64,000 nt of DNA, from contig JARWIR010000018.1 in NCBI GenBank assembly GCA_029959085.1, positions 806,001 to 870,000 of the forward strand, in the 5' to 3' direction. A model generated the notes under the pieces. That model had not been told where the DNA came from and made no database searches. It saw nothing but the letters and a program-made list of their open reading frames with translations. Every line of letters starts with the position of its first letter. Position 1 is the first letter of the stretch. Below, piece after piece: positions 50,278 to 62,233 of the stretch. The stretch comes from Nemophila menziesii. Lineage: Eukaryota > Streptophyta > Magnoliopsida > Boraginales > Hydrophyllaceae. A program made the translations under genes and the position numbers.

Positions 50278-51007
50278 CACTACAGCAGGTCGGGTATTTA
50301 CCGACGACAGCTGTCGTCGGTTAAATTCCCGTATTCGTCGGTAAACAGGTTTACCGACGACCACTCGTCGGTAACCTGTCGTCCCTAGAAGTTTGTCGGT
50401 AAAATCATGGTTGCCGACAACGGAAATGGCTTCTCGTCGATAAAACAGAACAATTTACCGACGAAAGTCATGTCGTCGGTAAACCACAATTTACCGACGA
50501 CGTACCTACCTGTCGTCGGCAAATAACAACATTTTACCGACACCTTACAATATATTAGTTTGTCGGTAACTAAAGAATTTACCGACAACCTCGTCGTCGG
50601 TATCGTGATAATTAAATTGTTTATTTTTTGAATTTTAATAATTTACCGACACATTTGTTTTTATGAATGTCGTCGGTAAATTGAATTTTTGTTTTTTTTT
50701 AAATATTTAACGACGACATTCCTTACATGAATGTCGTCGTTGATTTTTTTTTTTTTTATCTTTACCGACGACATTCATACAATGAATGTCGTCGTTATTT
50801 TTTTTTTAATTTTTAATTTAAATTAGTTTTTCGTTTTTTTTTTATAAATTAATATTTTGTGAAATCATGAATATAAATAGAAATCATGCATTATATTCAT
50901 AAAAAGATAAATAAACCCGGGTAGTCAAACCCCGGGCAATAAAGTCAAACCCCGGGGTTAAAAGTCAAAATATTACATAAAAGTCATAAAATATAAACTT
51001 AAATAAA
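50278..51007 (+). mobile_element. CACTA left end, truncated copy 1
   Basis: Starts CACTACAGCAGGTCGGG, then about 18 variants of TTTACCGACGAC or its complement (50288-50670), two AT-flanked hairpins (AACGACGACATTC...GAATGTCGTCGTT at 50709-50741 and ACCGACGACATTC...GAATGTCGTCGTT at 50764-50796) and a CCCGGG-containing stretch at 50915-50960. It breaks at ACTTAAATAAAA and is joined to the EMF1-like exon. It carries no transposase. Confidence 0.88.
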
Positions 51008-51010
51008 AAA

Positions 51011-51272
51011 TTCATCTTCATTCAGGCATGCTGTCAAATCCCATCAGATAAAAAATCCCCTGAAAAAAAGGAAGATGTCAAATCCTCTAAGCTTAAAAAT
51101 GAGGGATGCCAATGCCACCAAAAAGGAATGTCTGGATACATTGTGCTTAGAGAGACAAAATATATTAAGTGGTTCTCCTAATTTAGAGGAGGAATCGTCT
51201 TATGGATCTAATGATAACAATAAAGAAGATGTTACAACTGTTAGTAGTTATTTAAGTGATGCTTCAACCTAA
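51011..51272 (+). pseudogene. EMF1-like 3' exon fragment fused behind CACTA sequence, copy 1
   Basis: The EMF1-like exon from NSSSFRHAVKSHQIKNPLKK to the stop, with 65 codons after an internal ATG (51075). The start, first exon and signature motifs are missing. The in-frame codon just upstream of the junction is TAA. Confidence 0.8.
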
Positions 51273-51872
51273 AGTATTAGTGTTTGAATATGTTTGTTAT
51301 CATTTTACGTATTAATTACTTTTTCTTTTAAATTGTTAGGTTAATATTCGCGGAGCTCAATGTTTGTATTATCATTTTTAGGTTCATCAAAATTTAAAAA
51401 TTTGTATTAACATTTATTTTATCGTCAATTTATGAAATCCCATAACAACTTATGATACATTCCTAGTCACTATGTAAGCAATACAGATGCATTGAACTCA
51501 TATATTATTATGGCTAAATTAAAGACATAAAATACGTTCATGTTAATGTCAATAATATTAATCATTATATGAATTCTATCTACTCTGACACTTTCAATCA
51601 GAGGTGCGAGATATGAATTATTGGTGTAGATTGTTTAATTATGCGATAATTACTGGTTTTGATTAAAGAATATGTAAATTTGAAGACATAATCAGATTCA
51701 TCGGATGCTAAAAACGAAGTTATACTGCGGTAAATCAATTTATTTGGCAGATGTGTGAGGCTACAAATCTTGTAGTTATATGTAGTAGTTAATAAAGAGT
51801 ATAAGTCGAGGAAACTTTAGGTTTTATTCATTTCTATATTGTGGTAAGATTGTTGATTATACGCAACACGAT

Positions 51873-53905
51873 AAGCTTTTTCGCCACCAACCAAAGAAAT
51901 ATACATGTATACACCGTTAAATTAATATAAAATTGAGAAGATCAAGTGTTGATCTATACAAATTTGTTATCATCTGAAGCGATTCGGTATATGCAGAGTA
52001 CAACTTTAATAATTTGTTATAGATAAATATGGATTATACAAAAAAGAGAGATGTAAAAAAGGAAAATATAGGATCAAACAAAATCAAAGTACAATACTGA
52101 AAGCGAATAAAGGGTTTCGATCTCCTTTATTAGGGGATACTTAGGTGATAGATCACCAAGGGAAAATCATATTCTTTAACTTCTTGATGAAGGAGAATTT
52201 GGGTATAACACAGAGATCCAAATATCAACAAACATTATTCAAATGTTTCCAATACGCATGAAATATAATAGTAGACTCTAAATCCTCCCAAATGTTATCA
52301 TACACCTATGTTTAGTTGGAACAATTGGAGTATCGAGCCTTAGGATAAGCTTAAGCCCATATGGTCATCATTTATGTAGAGGAAAATTATTAACTTAGAA
52401 CATAAAATACACAAACATTATAATTAATAAATAGTGTGCCGCACATGGAAATAAATAATCAAGTTAAATTATAAATTCACTTAAGCCCTACTAACTCTTT
52501 AGCTATGATCCCCTACGACACTTAGCCATGACATATAGAAACAACATAGAGTGTAAATCCAAACCAGAAAGAACAAAAATACATCAAACTAAACTAAATA
52601 CTCTAGAAAAATGAATAATTTTTTTTATTAATAATAGAAAATTGTTATTTCTTATGAAATGCCAATATCTCCTTTTCTAACATAATGTTGTATTAAGGGC
52701 TGGAAACCTAAATATTACCAATATATCAAGTAATATAAAAAAATAACACGGTAAAAAAAATCAAAAGGGTCACAAAAATTAGTAAGAACACTATATTATT
52801 CAAACACATCAATGTAGGTCAAATTTCATAAATCTTGCTGATAAAATTTTGGATAAGATATAGAAAAGGTTTGTAATAATTTTATGAATTTTTATATTTT
52901 ATAGGTAAGAATACAAGAGAGTTCAAGATTACGTATAAATTCCTCCATATGCGCATCCATATAATATAATTTATCGGGTAATACTTAGTTGGTAATATAG
53001 TCGTATTAGTGCGAAAAAGCTATAGAAAAGTCACATGTTTAATGTCAATATTCCAAACCTCGGGCAAACAAAATTATCTCAATTATTTTGTTTTTAATGA
53101 TCATAATTATATCCTTAAACTCGTGCACTCTATTTACAAAAATGTGTAAATTGGAATAACCCACATGATTGAAAGGTAGTCCATCTGTACAATTGCTACA
53201 AAATTTAATGTCTATTGAGATGTTCATGGTATGAGGTGTTTTTCAGTCTATTTGGGAATAATAATCATCTGTTCCTAAGTTTTTATTAAGGAGTGATGCA
53301 TCTATTCCTTGCTGCTTTTAAAATGAAAGTGATGAAGTGAGGGACTCTCATTCAGATACAATCAGAGAATGATCAATTGATTTCTGAGGGTGAAGTAGGT
53401 TTTGCGAAGAGGAGCTTGCGTGAGAGGTGGCTAAGAAATGAAATGTTTAGTTAGAAATTTAAATACATAAGATAAGGGTATTTTATGAGAATATTATGTC
53501 GAAAACCAGTATTATTGCTTGTTATGTGTTCTCGAGGAAGTAATACGAAGAAGTGTGTCAGCAAGCGTTACTGGCCCATGATTGTCAAAAAGAGGGTTGG
53601 ATATATTTTGCATATTCTCCAAATGAAAGATTGACATTATTACTTTCTGTCGTAATTAATTTCTGAATTCTTTCGGTTCCCAAGAACAATTATTCTAATA
53701 AAGACCACACATTTATGTGATCTAGCCGTGTTTATTCAAACTACTAATGATAAATGTCTGTAATACTTCTTTGATATCTTGACTAATTAACTCTCACTTC
53801 CTTGTCTATCCTATTGTTACAAGATGAAGATTTTTGTTCATTAAACCTTTCTTTATCTTAGGCTTACAATATTTTGGTAACTTATGGAAAGAGCCTCTTT
53901 CCAGT

Positions 53906-53978
<73 letters not shown>

Positions 53979-54227
53979 TTACTCCGATCGTCTTCACTTT
54001 TTTCTGTTTTACGATATCGACTAATTGATCTTGACAAGCTATACATTTGTTTCATGGGTTTTTATATGGTTTCTCTTAATAAAACTTTTTGAAGTCCCTC
54101 GTTGGTCGAGGATACCTCTCCTTAAAAATCCCATTGACCCAACCTTGTCAACAATCCATTTCTTTTACACCTTTTTGGCTAATACCTTCATACTCTTTAA
54201 CAAACGTAATAACTCTCGAGTTACTAT
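51873..54227. repeat. Dispersed repeat R, copy R3
   Basis: Near-identical to R2. (AT)n tract at 53908-53975. Confidence 0.9.
53908..53975. repeat. (AT)n microsatellite in R3
   Basis: About 68 bp of AT repeat. Confidence 0.93.
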
Positions 54228-54957
54228 CACTACAGCAGGTCGGGTATTTACCGACGACAGCTGTCGTCGGTTAAATTCCCGTATTCGTCGGTAAACAGGT
54301 TTACCGACGACCACTCGTCGGTAACCTGTCGTCCCTAGAAGTTTGTCGGTAAAATCATGGTTGCCGACAACGGAAATGGCTTCTCGTCGATAAAACAGAA
54401 CAATTTACCGACGAAAGTCATGTCGTCGGTAAACCACAATTTACCGACAACGTACCTACCTGTCGTCGGCAAATAACAACATTTTACCGACACCTTACAA
54501 TATATTAGTTTGTCGGTAACTAAAGAATTTACCGACAACCTCGTCGTCGGTATCGTGATAATTAAATTGTTTATTTTTTGAATTTTAATAATTTACCGAC
54601 ACATTTGTTTTTATGAATGTCGTCGGTAAATTGAATTTTTGTTTTTTTTTAAATATTTAACGACGACATTCCTTACATGAATGTCGTCGTTGATTTTTTT
54701 TTTTTTATCTTTACCGACGACATTCATACAATGAATGTCGTCGTTATTTTTTTTTAATTTTTAATTTAAATTAGTTTTTCGTTTTTTTTTTATAAATTAA
54801 TATTTTGTGAAATCATGAATATAAATAGAAATCATGCATTATATTCATAAAAAGATAAATAAACCCGGGTAGTCAAACCCCGGGCAATAAAGTCAAACCC
54901 CGGGGTTAAAAGTCAAAATATTACATAAAAGTCATAAAATATAAACTTAAATAAAAA
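54228..54957 (+). mobile_element. CACTA left end, truncated copy 2
   Basis: Same as 50278-51007, with single changes such as TTTACCGACAACG for TTTACCGACGACG near 54440. Again fused to the EMF1-like exon. Confidence 0.88.
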
Positions 54958-54958
54958 A

Positions 54959-55220
54959 TTCATCTTCATTCAGGCATGCTGTCAAATCCCATCAGATAAA
55001 AAATCCCCTGAAAAAAAGGAAGATGTCAAATCCTCTAAGCTTAAAAATGAGGGATGCCAATGCCACCAAAAAGGAATGTCTGGATACATTGTGCTTAGAG
55101 AGACAAAATATATTAAGTGGTTCTCCTAATTTAGAGGAGGAATCGTCTTATGGATCTAATGATAACAATAAAGAAGATGTTACAACTGTTAGTAGTTATT
55201 TAAGTGATGCTTCAACCTAA
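54959..55220 (+). pseudogene. EMF1-like 3' exon fragment fused behind CACTA sequence, copy 2
   Basis: Same fragment as 51011-51272 with the same junction. Confidence 0.8.
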
Positions 55221-55820
55221 AGTATTAGTGTTTGAATATGTTTGTTATCATTTTACGTATTAATTACTTTTTCTTTTAAATTGTTAGGTTAATATTCGCG
55301 GAGCTCAATGTTTGTATTATCATTTTTAGGTTCATCAAAATTTAAAAATTTGTATTAACATTTATTTTATCGTCAATTTATGAAATCCCATAACAACTTA
55401 TGATACATTCCTAGTCACTATGTAAGCAATACAGATGCATTGAACTCATATATTATTATGGCTAAATTAAAGACATAAAATACGTTCATGTTAATGTCAA
55501 TAATATTAATCATTATATGAATTCTATCTACTCTGACACTTTCAATCAGAGGTGCGAGATATGAATTATTGGTGTAGATTGTTTAATTATGCGATAATTA
55601 CTGGTTTTGATTAAAGAATATGTAAATTTGAAGACATAATCAGATTCATCGGATGCTAAAAACGAAGTTATACTGCGGTAAATCAATTTATTTGGCAGAT
55701 GTGTGAGGCTACAAATCTTGTAGTTATATGTAGTAGTTAATAAAGAGTATAAGTCGAGGAAACTTTAGGTTTTATTCATTTCTATATTGTGGTAAGATTG
55801 TTGATTATACGCAACACGAT

Positions 55821-57853
55821 AAGCTTTTTCGCCACCAACCAAAGAAATATACATGTATACACCGTTAAATTAATATAAAATTGAGAAGATCAAGTGTTGA
55901 TCTATACAAATTTGTTATCATCTGAAGCGATTCGGTATATGCAGAGTACAACTTTAATAATTTGTTATAGATAAATATGGATTATACAAAAAAGAGAGAT
56001 GTAAAAAAGGAAAATATAGGATCAAACAAAATCAAAGTACAATACTGAAAGCGAATAAAGGGTTTCGATCTCCTTTATTAGGGGATACTTAGGTGATAGA
56101 TCACCAAGGGAAAATCATATTCTTTAACTTCTTGATGAAGGAGAATTTGGGTATAACACAGAGATCCAAATATCAACAAACATTATTCAAATGTTTCCAA
56201 TACGCATGAAATATAATAGTAGACTCTAAATCCTCCCAAATGTTATCATACACCTATGTTTAGTTGGAACAATTGGAGTATCGAGCCTTAGGATAAGCTT
56301 AAGCCCATATGGTCATCATTTATGTAGAGGAAAATTATTAACTTAGAACATAAAATACACAAACATTATAATTAATAAATAGTGTGCCGCACATGGAAAT
56401 AAATAATCAAGTTAAATTATAAATTCACTTAAGCCCTACTAACTCTTTAGCTATGATCCCCTACGACACTTAGCCATGACATATAGAAACAACATAGAGT
56501 GTAAATCCAAACCAGAAAGAACAAAAATACATCAAACTAAACTAAATACTCTAGAAAAATGAATAATTTTTTTTATTAATAATAGAAAATTGTTAATTCT
56601 TATGAAATGCCAATATCTCCTTTTCTAACATAATGTTGTATTAAGGGCTGGAAACCTAAATATTACCAATATATCAAGTAATATAAAAAAATAACACGGT
56701 AAAAAAAATCAAAAGGGTCACAAAAATTAGTAAGAACACTATATTATTCAAACACATCAATGTAGGTCAAATTTCATAAATCTTGCTGATAAAATTTTGG
56801 ATAAGATATAGAAAAGTTTTGTAATAATTTTATGAATTTTTATATTTTATAGGTAAGAATACAAGAGAGTTCAAGATTACGTATAAATTCCTCCATATGC
56901 GCATCCATATAATATAATTTATCGGGTAATACTTAGTTGGTAATATAGTCGTAGTAGTGCGAAAAAGCTATAGAAAAGTCACATGTTTAATGTCAATATT
57001 CCAAACCTCGGGCAAACAAAATTATCTCAATTATGTTGTTTTTAATGATCATAATTATATCCTTAAACTCGTGCACTCTATTTACAAAAATGTGTAAATT
57101 GGAATAACCCACATGATTGAAAGGTAGTCCATCTGTACAATTGCTACAAAATTTAATGTCTATTGAGATGTTCATGGTATGAGGTGTTTTTCAGTCTATT
57201 TGGGGATAATAATCATCTGTTCCTAAGTTTTTATTAAGGAGTGATGCATCTATTCCTTGCTGCTTTTAAAATGAAAGTGATGAAGTGAGGGACTCTCATT
57301 CAGATACAATCAGAGAATGATCAATTGATTTCTGAGGGTGAAGTAGGTTTTGCGAAGAGGAGCTTGCGTGAGAGGTGGCTAAGAAATGAAATGTTTAGTT
57401 AGAAATTTAAATACATAAGATAAGGGTATTTTATGAGAATATTATGTCGAAAACCAGTATTATTGCTTGTTATGTGTTCTCGAGGAAGTAATACGAAGAA
57501 GTGTGTCAGCAAGCGTTACTGGCCCATGATTGTCAAAAAGAGGGTTGGATATATTTTGCATATTCTCCAAATGAAAGATTGACATTATTACTTTCTGTCG
57601 TAATTAATTTCTGAATTCTTTCGGTTCCCAAGAACAATTATTCTAATAAAGACCACACATTTATGTGATCTAGCCGTGTTTATTCAAACTACTAATGATA
57701 AATGTCTGTAATACTTCTTTGATATCTTGACTAATTAACTCTCACTTCCTTGTCTATCCTATTGTTACAAGATGAAGATTTTTGTTCATTAAACCTTTCT
57801 TTATCTTAGGCTTACAATATTTTGGTAACTTATGGAAAGAGCCTCTTTCCAGT

Positions 57854-57920
<67 letters not shown>

Positions 57921-58169
57921 TTACTCCGATCGTCTTCACTTTTTTCTGTTTTACGATATCGACTAATTGATCTTGACAAGCTATACATTTGTTTCATGGG
58001 TTTTTATATGGTTTCTCTTAATAAAACTTTTTGAAGTCCCTCGTTGGTCGAGGATACCTCTCCTTAAAAATCCCATTGACCCAACCTTGTCAACAATCCA
58101 TTTCTTTTACACCTTTTTGGCTAATACCTTCATACTCTTTAACAAACGTAATAACTCTCGAGTTATTAT
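55821..58169. repeat. Dispersed repeat R, copy R4
   Basis: Near-identical to R2/R3, ending at GAGTTATTAT before the CACTA terminus. (AT)n tract at 57856-57917. Confidence 0.9.
57856..57917. repeat. (AT)n microsatellite in R4
   Basis: About 62 bp of AT repeat, the shortest of the four. Confidence 0.93.
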
Positions 58170-58700
58170 CACTACAGCAGGTCGGGTATTTACCGACGAC
58201 AGCTGTCGTCGGTTAAATTCCCGTATTCGTCGGTAAACAGGTTTACCGACGACCACTCATCGGTAACCTGTCGTCCCTAGAAGTTTGTCGGTAAAATCAT
58301 GGTTGCCGACAACGGAAATGGCTTCTCGTCGATAAAACAGAACAATTTACCGACGAAAGTCATGTCGTCGGTAAACCACAATTTACCGACAACGTACCTA
58401 CCTGTCGTCGGCAAATAACAACATTTTACCGACACCTTACAATATATTAGTTTGTCGGTAACTAAAGAATTTACCGACAACCTCGTCGTCGGTATCGTGA
58501 TAATTAAATTGTTTATTTTTGAATTTTAATAATTTACCGACACATTTGTTTTTATGAATGTCGTCGGTAAATTGAATTTTTGTTTTTTTTTTAAATATTT
58601 AACGACGACATTCCTTACATGAATGTCGTCGTTGATTTTTTTTTTTTTTTTTATCTTTACCGACGACATTCATACAATGAATGTCGTCGTTATTTTTTTT
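58170..58700. promoter_or_regulatory. Subterminal repeat region of the CACTA element
   Basis: Many copies of TTTACCGACRAC in both orientations, plus two hairpins made from CGACGACATTC and GAATGTCGTCG near 58611-58690. In En/Spm, the TNPA protein binds 12-bp subterminal motifs of this kind (established for maize); the analogous role here is inferred. Confidence 0.8.
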
Positions 58701-58952
58701 TTTAATTTTTAATTTTTTTTTTAATTTTTAATTTAAATTAGTTTTTCGTTTTTTTTTTATAAATTAATATTTTGTGAAATCATGAATATAAATAGAAATC
58801 ATGCATTATATTCATAAAAAGATAAATAAACCCGGGTAGTCAAACCCCGGGCAATAAAGTCAAACCCCGGGATTAAAAGTCAAAATATTACATAAAAGTC
58901 ATAAAATATAAACTTAAATAAAATAAAAGTCTTAAACACAATCAAATAAAAA

Positions 58953-60504
58953 TCAATCATCACTATCTTCATCTTCTTCTTCATCGGAGAGCGGATCGAG
59001 ACCATTCTTTTCACGAGATTCATTGAGGTCGCTGAGCAACTTCGTGAAAAAATCATCGGACCTAGAGGAGCTCGGTGGAGCATCTTCATCCGGCATAGGA
59101 GGTAATCCCTGGACTGCGCGGACCTCGTTCATCCCGTCGAATATCCGCTGTAACTTTCTCGCGTTCTTTTTCGCGATCTTCTCCGATACAGGCGGCTTCG
59201 GGTCCTTCTTCTTCTTGAAGCAAGGTCCGATCGAAGGGATCCAGTGTGTACTCTTAGGCGGTTTCATCACCTCCTGAACCGTCTCCTTCAAAGCTCCTAT
59301 CTGCTCCTCCACTGGAACATCCTCAGCCGATTGTGTCCCTGTCTCGATAACCCGCTCCTTAAGCTTCTCGCGATAAACTCCCTGTAATAAAATTTAAAAT
59401 AAATAATTAATAAAACAATTTAAAATAAATAATTAATAAAACTAACAAAGAAATAAATTTAAATTTAAATAAAAACTTACACTAGCCTGCTCCCATCTAT
59501 CATCGACCCATTTGCCCTTCGCCCCATCATAGCCCAAGTACTCGAAGTATCCGCCCATCTGTGGAAGTGGGACCTCCTCTTGGGTCTGCTCGTCTATATA
59601 GCTCAGGGGCTCCTGCGTATTAATCTTCAGCTTACCCTATAAAAAAATATAATTATTAAAAAATTAAATTAAATAACTAATAAAATTTATTTTTACTTTA
59701 ACAAATTATACCTCCGTAATCTCGTGGCGGGTCTGGGTTTGGTTCCGAGAACCAGACTTGTTCGGCTTCTTCTGGTTCTGCCGATTCTTCTTATTAATCG
59801 CTGACTGGGCCTGTTACAATTCAACTTAAAAAAATAAATAATCAATAATTTAATAATTAAATAATTAAATTAAATTTTACCTTCTTTTGCGGGTCATTCA
59901 ACATCTTCAGGGTTAGCTCCCAATCCTCGGGAAGCACGTCAGGTGGACACTCACCCGATTCGGCATAATCGGCAGTCAAGTCATACTTCCACTGTCTGTA
60001 AGCAGCGGACTGAGACTGGGATAACTTCCCGCTAATTTAGTTCCAGTCTTTGCGGGCCCTCCACTCCTCGAGGTTGAAGAACTCCTCGAGTTTTTCGAGG
60101 ATCACTTTCTTCCGGTTGGGTGGAACGGCACTCCACGAGGGGTAGTAGGGAGGGACCGATTCTCGAACCGCGAGACCCACCACTTGGGCCACGTGTTTCC
60201 CATATTCTCCGACTGGGTTCCACGTGTCGTCAAGGATACAGAAGTCGACCGGGAGGGGCCCGCCTAGCTTCTCCTTAGCATCGTTGGCGGTTTTGAGAGT
60301 GGAGACATTTCGGGGTCTCCTCTTTCGCTTAACTGTTTAATAAAATTATATTAAATACATTACTAACTTATATTAATTGAGTATTATAAATTAATTTATA
60401 TTACCGGGTGGCTGGTGACAGTCATTTAGGTTTGGGGGTTGATTCGGGTTCGGATCTTCTCCGTTCCCGTCACCTCGGTGGTAGGTAGGCATCACATCGG
60501 CCAT
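58953..60504 (-). pseudogene. TNP1-like CACTA protein (Transposase_24 / Ptta-En-Spm type), five exons, one nonsense codon
   Basis: Exons on the minus strand: 60504-60405, 60332-59881, 59810-59712, 59636-59481 and 59381-58953. All introns are GT-AG and phases agree, totalling 1236 nt (411 codons plus stop). Order: MADVMPTYHRGDGNG start; basic VKRKRRPRNVSTL; GGPLPVDF and VAQVVGLAVRESVPPYYPSW; WSAVPPNRKKVILEKLEEFF; YRQWKYDLTADYA; LPEDWELTLKMLNDPQKK; basic NKKNRQNQKKPNKSGSR; GGYFEYLGYDGAKGKW; a probable coiled coil (VYREKLKERVIETG); an acidic C-terminus. The KSW-VP and NKKNR motifs match plant En/Spm-type transposon proteins. TAA at 60037-60039 interrupts exon 2 (WN-stop-ISGK). It is probably the TNPA-like DNA-binding partner of the TNP2 transposase. 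Confidence 0.82.
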
Positions 60505-61410
60505 CTATAATTTAAATAAAATTAATAAATTAGATTTTTACTATAAATTGCATTTTTAGACCTTTTTTAATTAAAAATTACAAAAACACCCATATAAATT
60601 TTAAAAAATATTTATTTTTCATAGTTTTTAAAATGTATATTAGAAATTGCGTTTTAGTCCTCGTAAATTTTTTAAAATTGCATTTTAGTCCCTAAATGTT
60701 ATTTTAGTCCCTAAATTGCATTTTTAGTCCCTATAGTTTTCATATTTGACTAAAATACCCTAATTTGTTAAAAAATGTAAATTTTTTAAAATTGCATTTT
60801 AGTCCCTAAATGTTATTTTAGTCCCTAAATTGCATTTTAGTCCCTATAGTTTTCATAATTCCATAACATACACTAAATACATCCAAAATCAACAAATTAA
60901 CTAACACAATGTAACAAATATCAAGCAAAATTAACAAAAAATTAACAAAACCCTAATTTTTCTAAAAATTAACAAAAAAAACATGTTACATGGTTTATTT
61001 AACAACAAAACACATATTCAGAATCTACAATACATCTAGGATTCTCGGAATTAACAAGAAATTCAATACAATATCAAAAAAAAAAAATCAATTCGAAAAT
61101 TTAAAAAAAAATAGGATTTGTTTCGGATTTGTGGTACCTGATACGTGAAGATGTTGTTGAATATATCCAGCATCCCATGCCAAGCAAGAGTAGAGGAAAA
61201 ACAAAAACGAAAAAAAAGTTAGGATTGATTTAGAAAAAAGAAAAAAATTTGAAGAAATGATTAAGATTAGGCATGGAATCACTTACATTTGATGTTGTTT
61301 GCGTGTGGGGATGCCTCGGAATAGCTCCTTGTTGCTCGGAATCTAATTTCTAGAGAGAGTTTTGAAGCTTTGGTGTTTCAGAAATGAGCTCGGTAGGGTT
61401 TAATAGAACA
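60505..61410. other. 5' region of the TNP1-like gene: probable UTR introns and a local direct repeat
   Basis: No coding exon is recognised. Minus-strand donor-like sites (ACGTATCAG before GTACC near 61136, ACATCAAAT before GTAAGT near 61288) suggest spliced leader exons. A direct repeat of about 80 bp, built from ATTGCATTTTAGTCCCTAAA, lies at about 60663-60747 and 60777-60856. Confidence 0.45.
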
Positions 61411-61745
61411 GATGTTTACCGACGACACGCAAGTCATCGGTAAACCTGGCCTATTCGTCGTTAAAAAGGCCACGCGTCAAACAGTTGTACGCACGACTGT
61501 TGCGTGTCCTGTTTACCGACGACTTTTTTTTCGCAAGTCGTCGGTAAACTATTGGGCGGGAAAAAAGAACCGCCCACTTTTGGCCAATAAATTTTGGAAT
61601 CCTGTTTACCGACGACTTGTGTTTTAAATATTGTCGGTAAACGTTTACCGACAACCTGCTTGACTAGAATGTTGTCGGTAAACATTTACCGACGACGTTC
61701 ATGTCAATAAGGTTGTCGGTAAATCTTTAAGGTCGTCGGTATATA
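61411..61745. promoter_or_regulatory. Internal cluster of CACTA subterminal-type motifs arranged as five hairpins
   Basis: Five pairs of TTTACCGACGAC/TTTACCGACAAC with a facing complement, starting near 61412, 61511, 61606, 61643 and 61684. The spacers contain no conserved gene. Lies upstream of the TNP1-like gene (minus strand) and downstream of TNP2. Probably the TNP1 promoter region or a relic of a nested element; no CACTA terminus is seen next to it. Confidence 0.8.
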
Positions 61746-61841
61746 TATATTTTTTTTTTTTTTTTTTTTAGTTTAGTATTTTTTTTTTCCTGGTTCCTTT
61801 TCTTTTTTTATTCTGTTGGGATTAAGATATACACACACAAA

Positions 61842-62202
61842 TTAATGTTCGGGGTGTTTAGTCAACAGTTATGGTCAAATGTTAGTGTTCGAGGTGTTTA
61901 GTCAACTATTAGAGTCAAATGTTAGTGTTCGAGGTGTTTAGTCAACAGTTATGGTCAAATGTTAGTGTTCGAGGTGTTTAGTCAACTATTAGAGTCAAAT
62001 GTTAGTGTTCGAGGTGTTTAGTCAACAGTTATGGTCAAATGTTAGTGTTCGAGGTGTTTAGTCAACTATTAGAGTCAAATGTTAGTGTTCGAGGTGTTTA
62101 GTCAACTATTAGAGTCAAATGTTAGTGTTCGAGGTGTTTAGTCAACAGTTATGGTCAAATGTTAGTGTTCGAGGTGTTTAGTCAACATTCATGATCAAAA
62201 TT
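61842..62202. repeat. 40-bp minisatellite, about nine copies
   Basis: Unit GTTAGTGTTCGAGGTGTTTA plus GTCAACnnTTAnnGTCAAAT. Two variants (CAACAGTTATGGTCA = a; CAACTATTAGAGTCA = b) occur in the order a b a b a b b a, followed by a diverged last copy (CAACATTCATGATCA). Starts after a poly-T/AC-rich stretch (61750-61840) and ends just before the TNP2 stop codon. Confidence 0.95.
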
Positions 62203-62233
62203 TTCTAAAACTAATAAATAAATACAAAATACC

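Larger units (their letters stand above)
47053..51007. repeat. 3.95-kb tandem block, copy 1
   Basis: Contains the 3' part of the EMF1-like exon, its flank, R2 and the left end of the CACTA transposon. TTCATCTTCATTCAGG recurs at 47053, 51011 and 54959, giving periods of 3958 and 3948 bp. Confidence 0.92.
51008..54957. repeat. 3.95-kb tandem block, copy 2
   Basis: Second copy of 47053-51007, nearly identical. Confidence 0.92.
54958..58923. repeat. 3.95-kb tandem block, copy 3
   Basis: Third copy. At its right end the CACTA sequence continues into the transposase genes, so this copy shows the original right-hand context of the block. Confidence 0.9.

Noticed and set aside
50385..50588. 67-codon minus frame repeated in the CACTA ends
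   Set aside because: Translation of the TTTACCGACGAC motif array, not a gene.
61412..61685. Frames of 67-74 codons over the internal motif cluster
   Set aside because: Same motif-derived translation on both strands.
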